This document shows positions 14,106 through 17,415 of a DNA stretch of 17,415 bases, piece by piece. Origin of the DNA: Ignavibacteriota bacterium (lineage in GTDB: Bacteria; Bacteroidota; Ignavibacteria; Tepidaquicellales; Tepidaquicellaceae); assembly GCA_003158365.1 (NCBI GenBank), contig PMIW01000180.1:7474-24888 (forward strand). The letters are read 5' to 3'. The position numbers and the translations under genes are program-made. Below the pieces are notes generated by a model. The model was not told the DNA's origin. It worked only from the letters and a program-made list of their open reading frames with translations, and made no database searches. The stretch's first letter is position 1. Each line of letters begins with the position of its first letter.

Positions 14106-15005
14106 CTAATTTTCTTCAAAAGCTTTTTTCAGTTGTTCCCTGATTTCCCTCCTGCCGATGATTCCGCCAAAGTTGACTGTAAGCGAGCCCTGATGAGTTA
14201 TTCCAAGGTCCTGCGATTTATAAAGGGCATAATCAAGCTGAAAAATATTATAATTAATACCGATTCCTCCCGTAAAGGAAGCAGGCTCGTTTCCGACCCC
14301 TGCTCTTAAATCGACATAATCCATTAAAGTATATTCAAAACCCGCTCTGACAGATACGGGATATTTAACATCTTTTTCGATTTCAAGCATTAAACCTGCT
14401 TCGTTTAAGGGTTTATAGTTTAATCCTGTTCTGTATACCTGTGCAATTTTTTCTCTTGACTCTCCGATTTTAGCACCTGTAATATTTTTTCCGAAAAATC
14501 CCCACCTTAAATATTTATTTATATAAGCCATTGCTCCGGCATCAACTCCAAATGAAAAAGCAGAACCGTAATTTTGAATATTTAAATGGTAAAAATTCAA
14601 ATTAAAACCGTAAAACAATTTTTTCTTATATCCGTTTCCATACGACAGCAGTGCATTTGTTTCTCTGTATAATTCAAATCCGTAAGTCCGGATTCCCGCT
14701 CCAAATATACCGTATCTCATTGGCTGGGCGAATGTAACTGCCGCTGTGGATAATTCAGAAAGACCAAAAGGAGCAGGGCTGTAAAACACTGAAAAATCCC
14801 TGTACTTCATCTGTCCCAGGCCGGCCGGATTATAAAATATCGCAAGTGAACTGTTGGAAACCGATGTAAAAGCACCGTTCATAGCGACTGCCCGCGCACC
14901 CAAATCAATATTTTCAAACTGTGATTTACCGTTTTTAGCCGCAAAAATCATAAGAATTACGATAAAAATCACAAAATTGCGATTTTTAAAAAATTTATAA
15001 TTCAC
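14106..15005 (-). CDS. PorV/PorQ-family outer-membrane beta-barrel protein
   Basis: A 299-residue exported protein with a signal peptide (basic KFFKNRN, then a hydrophobic run to about residue 23). The mature N-terminus carries NIDLGARAVAMNGAFTSV then SSLAIFYNPAGL, the GARxxAMGGAxTAV...NPAGL signature of the PorV/PorQ/UPF0164 group of FadL-like barrels. The remainder alternates short amphipathic strands rich in Gly, Tyr and Phe, ending in a strand with SLTVNFGG, as expected of a beta barrel. In T9SS-bearing bacteria PorV shuttles substrates to the attachment complex and PorQ has a related role. Many paralogs have no known function, so T9SS involvement here is inferred from the neighbouring porD. 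It is shorter than typical PorV. The start codon is GTG at 15005. Confidence 0.82.
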   Translation of the reverse strand: MNYKFFKNRNFVIFIVILMIFAAKNGKSQFENIDLGARAVAMNGAFTSVSNSSLAIFYNPAGLGQMKYRDFSVFYSPAPFGLSELSTAAVTFAQPMRYGIFGAGIRTYGFELYRETNALLSYGNGYKKKLFYGFNLNFYHLNIQNYGSAFSFGVDAGAMAYINKYLRWGFFGKNITGAKIGESREKIAQVYRTGLNYKPLNEAGLMLEIEKDVKYPVSVRAGFEYTLMDYVDLRAGVGNEPASFTGGIGINYNIFQLDYALYKSQDLGITHQGSLTVNFGGIIGRREIREQLKKAFEEN

Positions 15006-15074
15006 GTGATATTGAATTGATTATTTAAAATAAGAATTCAAAATTAAATTAGAAACTTATAAAACAGTGTTAAA
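15006..15074. promoter_or_regulatory. Divergent gap between PorV/PorQ-like gene and porD
   Basis: These 69 A/T-rich bases lie between two outward genes for cell-envelope proteins, so both promoters probably lie here. I see no clear promoter boxes and no Shine-Dalgarno sequence before either start. Shared regulation is suggested by the arrangement only. Confidence 0.35.
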
Positions 15075-16025
15075 ATGAATTATAAAAATACATTAAAACT
15101 ATTAATAATTTTATTAATCGGTTTTTCGGGAATTTCAAAGGCTCAGGATTTTGATGTTCAGGTAAGTATAATCACGGATGCATTATCGCAGGATGCAAAA
15201 GACAGGTTAAAAGACTTCAAGCAGCAGGTAGAGGATTACTTTAACAGGAATAAATTTTATGATAATGCATACTTTAACGAAAATAATATGCCCGGCGCAG
15301 ACCTGTATAAAATAAAAGCACAATTACAATTTAATTTCACTGCAGGAAGTGCGGATAATTATACTGTGCAGATTTATATATCAAGCCAGAGAATAATAGA
15401 TAAATATGACAAAAAACAAAACCCGAAGTACACGACGCTTTTTAAATTTCTTGATGAAAGATGTGCGTTTTATTATTCCCGTACAATGCAGCTTATAAAA
15501 AATGATTTACGATTTGACCCGTTTTTAAGCCTGATGGATTATTATGCATACATGATGCTGGGATATGACCAGGATTCTTATTTCCCCAAGGATGACCCGA
15601 AAAACAAAAGCATTTATTTTACAAAAGCACAGGATATCTGCAATAAACAAATGTCGGACAGAAACGGCTGGACAGAAACAGGCGGGGGCTCCAAACCCTC
15701 CAGATTACAGCTTGTTCAGGAATTGCTCAACCCAAGATATGACGATTTCAGGAGCGGTTTTTTCGAATACCACTGGTTCGGGCTTGATTCAATGGGATAT
15801 TCCAAAAATTCATACAGTATAATTTTAAATGCCCTGAAAAAAATCGGGAATATCAAAAAGAAAGAGGTCAAGGCTTACAATATAGATTTGTTTTTTGAAG
15901 CAAAAAATGCTGAGATAGCGGATTTATTTCTGAATTACGGAGACAAAAAAGTATATGACCAGTTAATTTTAATCGATCCTTCACACCAGAGGATTTACGA
16001 AGATGCAAAAAAGAAAGCAAAATAA
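15075..16025 (+). CDS. porD: Type IX secretion system protein PorD (DUF4835)
   Basis: A 316-residue exported protein. The signal peptide runs to about Ala23 (GFSGISKA, then QDFDVQV). The mature part fits the DUF4835/PorD pattern as I know it. The N-terminal beta-rich half covers about 24-120, with QLQFNFTAGS and YTVQIYISSQR. It is followed by the diagnostic segment FLSLMDYYAYMMLGYDQDSY (about 150-170), FTKAQDICNK, GWTETGG, ELLNPRYDDFRSGFFEYHW and FGLDSM. PorD is a periplasmic/outer-membrane-associated protein found in T9SS-bearing bacteria. In Bacteroidota it often sits near bamD and coaBC; here it is instead divergent from a PorV/PorQ-like gene and followed 40 bp later by a DUF4097-type gene. 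No Shine-Dalgarno sequence is seen before the ATG. Its precise biochemical role is not settled. Confidence 0.88.
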   Translation: MNYKNTLKLLIILLIGFSGISKAQDFDVQVSIITDALSQDAKDRLKDFKQQVEDYFNRNKFYDNAYFNENNMPGADLYKIKAQLQFNFTAGSADNYTVQIYISSQRIIDKYDKKQNPKYTTLFKFLDERCAFYYSRTMQLIKNDLRFDPFLSLMDYYAYMMLGYDQDSYFPKDDPKNKSIYFTKAQDICNKQMSDRNGWTETGGGSKPSRLQLVQELLNPRYDDFRSGFFEYHWFGLDSMGYSKNSYSIILNALKKIGNIKKKEVKAYNIDLFFEAKNAEIADLFLNYGDKKVYDQLILIDPSHQRIYEDAKKKAK

Positions 16026-16051
16026 ATTTTATGTAACTTAATTTTATTAAT

Positions 16052-16060
16052 AAGGGGAGA
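16052..16060 (+). promoter_or_regulatory. Strong Shine-Dalgarno site for the DUF4097-type gene
   Basis: AAGGGGAGA ends 5 bases before the ATG at 16066. It is one of only two strong ribosome binding sites in the window, implying high translation or independent initiation after porD. Confidence 0.75.
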
Positions 16061-16065
16061 ATTAT

Positions 16066-16902
16066 ATGAAATACAAAAGTCTTTTAAAATTTCTGATATT
16101 TTTATCCGTTTTTACTTTTTCAAATTATCTGTTTGCGGATGAGTATACCCTGATTGAAAAAACTGTCGAATCCGCAAATTACAAAAATATAGATATAAAT
16201 ACATTTACAGGTTCGGTTACCATTAAAACCTGGGATAAGCCCGCCGTAAATGTTGCCATTCGCGGAAATCAGGATGCCCTGAAAAATGTGGACTATACAA
16301 TAGACAATAAAGACGGTAACGTTACCGTTACCACAAATGCAAAGGATGAATCGAACAAATCTATCTTAGATTTGAAAATTGAAGTCCTCGTACCAAGATA
16401 TTTCAATCCTACGGTAAAAACTATCGGCGGAGAAATAAAAATAGTTAACCTGACGGGAAATATAAAGCTCGAGACTGCCGCAAATGATATTTATGTTTAT
16501 GAGTTTAACGGGGAATCAGATTTAAAAACTACGGGGGGAAATATAAAGGTTTCGACTTTCAAGGGAAATGTAAAGGCAATCACAACAGGCGGAAATATAA
16601 ATCTCGACGGCTCGGAAGGTGAAATTAACGCAGAGACTTCGGGCGGAGATATAAAAGTGAAATATGCCGGAAACAATCTGGGAATGACATTAAAAAATAC
16701 GGGTGGAGACATTAAATTAATTCTTCCCGAAACCTTCAAAGCTAATCTGGATGCTACAGCAACCGCAGGCGAGATTAAAACCGATTTTTCCGTGCTGGTT
16801 GAAAAAGATTTATCCCAGCAGACACTGAAAGGAATAATCAACGGCGGAGGCGGAATTATTAAATGCACAACGACGGGCGGAAAGATTTCAATAATAAAAT
16901 AA
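16066..16902 (+). CDS. Exported DUF4097-type beta-helix protein (putative adhesin family)
   Basis: A 278-residue exported protein with a signal peptide (MKYKSLLKFL, hydrophobic to about residue 24, then ADEY). From about residue 40 on it is a right-handed beta-helix-like repeat. The motif GG(N/D/E/K)I(K/N/S) recurs at 121, 157, 175, 193, 213 and 271, with an 18-residue period over much of it. A TAGEIKT variant lies near 233. This is the pattern of the DUF4097 family, sometimes called putative adhesin or auto-transporter-adhesin head-like. Function is unknown in most members; the fold suggests a surface or periplasmic structural protein. No T9SS C-terminal sorting domain is visible, so it is probably not a T9SS substrate itself. 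It lies between porD and a hydrolase; the hydrolase ATG follows its stop by one base. Confidence 0.85.
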   Translation: MKYKSLLKFLIFLSVFTFSNYLFADEYTLIEKTVESANYKNIDINTFTGSVTIKTWDKPAVNVAIRGNQDALKNVDYTIDNKDGNVTVTTNAKDESNKSILDLKIEVLVPRYFNPTVKTIGGEIKIVNLTGNIKLETAANDIYVYEFNGESDLKTTGGNIKVSTFKGNVKAITTGGNINLDGSEGEINAETSGGDIKVKYAGNNLGMTLKNTGGDIKLILPETFKANLDATATAGEIKTDFSVLVEKDLSQQTLKGIINGGGGIIKCTTTGGKISIIK

Positions 16903-16903
16903 G

Positions 16904-17415
16904 ATGCTCAAAAACGTAAAGATTAATAATGATACAGGAAATATTATTTCCATAGATTTAAGATACCCCGACTCAGATAATTCAAATATTCCTGTCTTAA
17001 TTTTCTGCCACGGATTCAAGGGTTTTAAAGACTGGGGCAGCTTTCCCTACATGCTCGAAAAAATTGCTTCAGGAAATATTTTCACGGTCAGTTTCAATTT
17101 CTCTCACAACGGAGTTGACAATACACTGGATAACCCTGTCGATTTTACAAGGCTGGATTTATTTGCTCAAAATACTTTTTCAGAAGAACTCGATGATTTA
17201 GACTGTGTAATAGATTATCTTTTTGAAAATAAAAACAATTTCAATTTTGATTTGGATAATCTTACTCTTGCAGGTCACTCAAGGGGAGGTGGGATTGTAA
17301 TTTTAAAAACAGCGGAAGACAGGAGGATAAAGAAGCTCATAACGCTTGCTTCGGTAGCGGAGTTCAACAGGTACACTGATGAGCGTAAAAAAAGATGGAA
17401 AGATGAAGGATACCT
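16904..17415 (+). CDS. Alpha/beta hydrolase (C-terminus outside window)
   Basis: The first 170 codons of a gene running off the right edge. It shows the alpha/beta-hydrolase plan: VLIFCHGFKGFKDWG (31-45), where HGF forms the oxyanion-hole loop, then VSFNFSHNG (62-70), and the nucleophile elbow LAGHSRGGG (122-130) with Ser126. The region after the elbow (KKLITLASVAEFNRY) leads toward a lid or cap. No signal peptide, so probably cytoplasmic. The catalytic acid and histidine lie beyond the window. The family includes esterases, lipases and dienelactone-hydrolase-like enzymes, and the substrate is not deducible. The ATG follows one base after the stop of the DUF4097-type gene, so translational coupling is likely. 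There is no separate strong ribosome binding site. Confidence 0.88.
   Translation, partial: MLKNVKINNDTGNIISIDLRYPDSDNSNIPVLIFCHGFKGFKDWGSFPYMLEKIASGNIFTVSFNFSHNGVDNTLDNPVDFTRLDLFAQNTFSEELDDLDCVIDYLFENKNNFNFDLDNLTLAGHSRGGGIVILKTAEDRRIKKLITLASVAEFNRYTDERKKRWKDEGY

Noticed and set aside
16497..16868. Minus-strand ORF of 123 codons within the DUF4097-type gene
   Set aside because: It is an antisense product of the repeated GG-I-K codons of the beta-helix gene, giving a proline-rich frame with no independent support.

Overview
The window comes from a low-GC, Gram-negative-type genome of the Bacteroidota/Chlorobiota–Ignavibacteria kind. The best evidence is a PorD-type (DUF4835) protein of the type IX secretion system, next to a PorV/PorQ-type outer-membrane barrel. 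Most genes also lack a Shine-Dalgarno sequence and have A/T-rich leaders, which is typical of that lineage. I cannot name a genus. Coding density is high and base composition looks even, with no sign of a recently acquired island. I see no transposase, integrase, CRISPR array, rRNA or tRNA.

Left part (1-5129, all minus strand): a five-gene surface-glycan block. In transcription order it holds a GT9 heptosyltransferase-like enzyme, a GT4 glycosyltransferase, a class I methyltransferase with a membrane tail, a GT39-like membrane glycosyltransferase, and a GT87-like membrane glycosyltransferase cut by the window edge. Spacing is tight (5 bp and a 4-bp overlap at two of the joints), so it is probably one operon. 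It suits assembly and modification of a lipid-linked or surface polysaccharide, but the product cannot be deduced.

Middle (5130-9627): a divergent intergenic region leads right into a two-gene unit, a tandem CBS-domain protein and a single-domain receiver-like protein. This unit converges on thioredoxin reductase (trxB), which lies downstream of a secreted TPR protein. The 177-bp convergent gap is elaborate. Two arrays of a 9-bp repeat abut the two stop codons in inverted orientation, and a rho-independent terminator for the trxB side lies between them. A solitary nuoJ follows on the plus strand.

Right part (9629-15005, minus strand): in transcription order, a PorV/PorQ-like barrel, a PfkB-family kinase, an RmlD-like reductase, serS and a membrane-anchored PPP-type phosphoesterase. 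The kinase stop and reductase start are directly adjacent. A second short tandem repeat (7-bp units) follows the reductase stop, with an 18-bp perfect palindrome ahead of serS.

Far right (15075-17415, plus strand): porD, divergent from the PorV/PorQ-like gene, then an exported DUF4097-type beta-helix protein with a strong ribosome binding site, then an alpha/beta hydrolase cut by the window end.

The most unusual elements are the stop-codon-abutting tandem repeats of two different periods that share a TAAGAGCAT motif, the CBS/receiver pair, the cysteine-flanked GT9 enzyme, and a kinase–reductase pair of unknown substrate. No wholly new defence or mobile system is evident.
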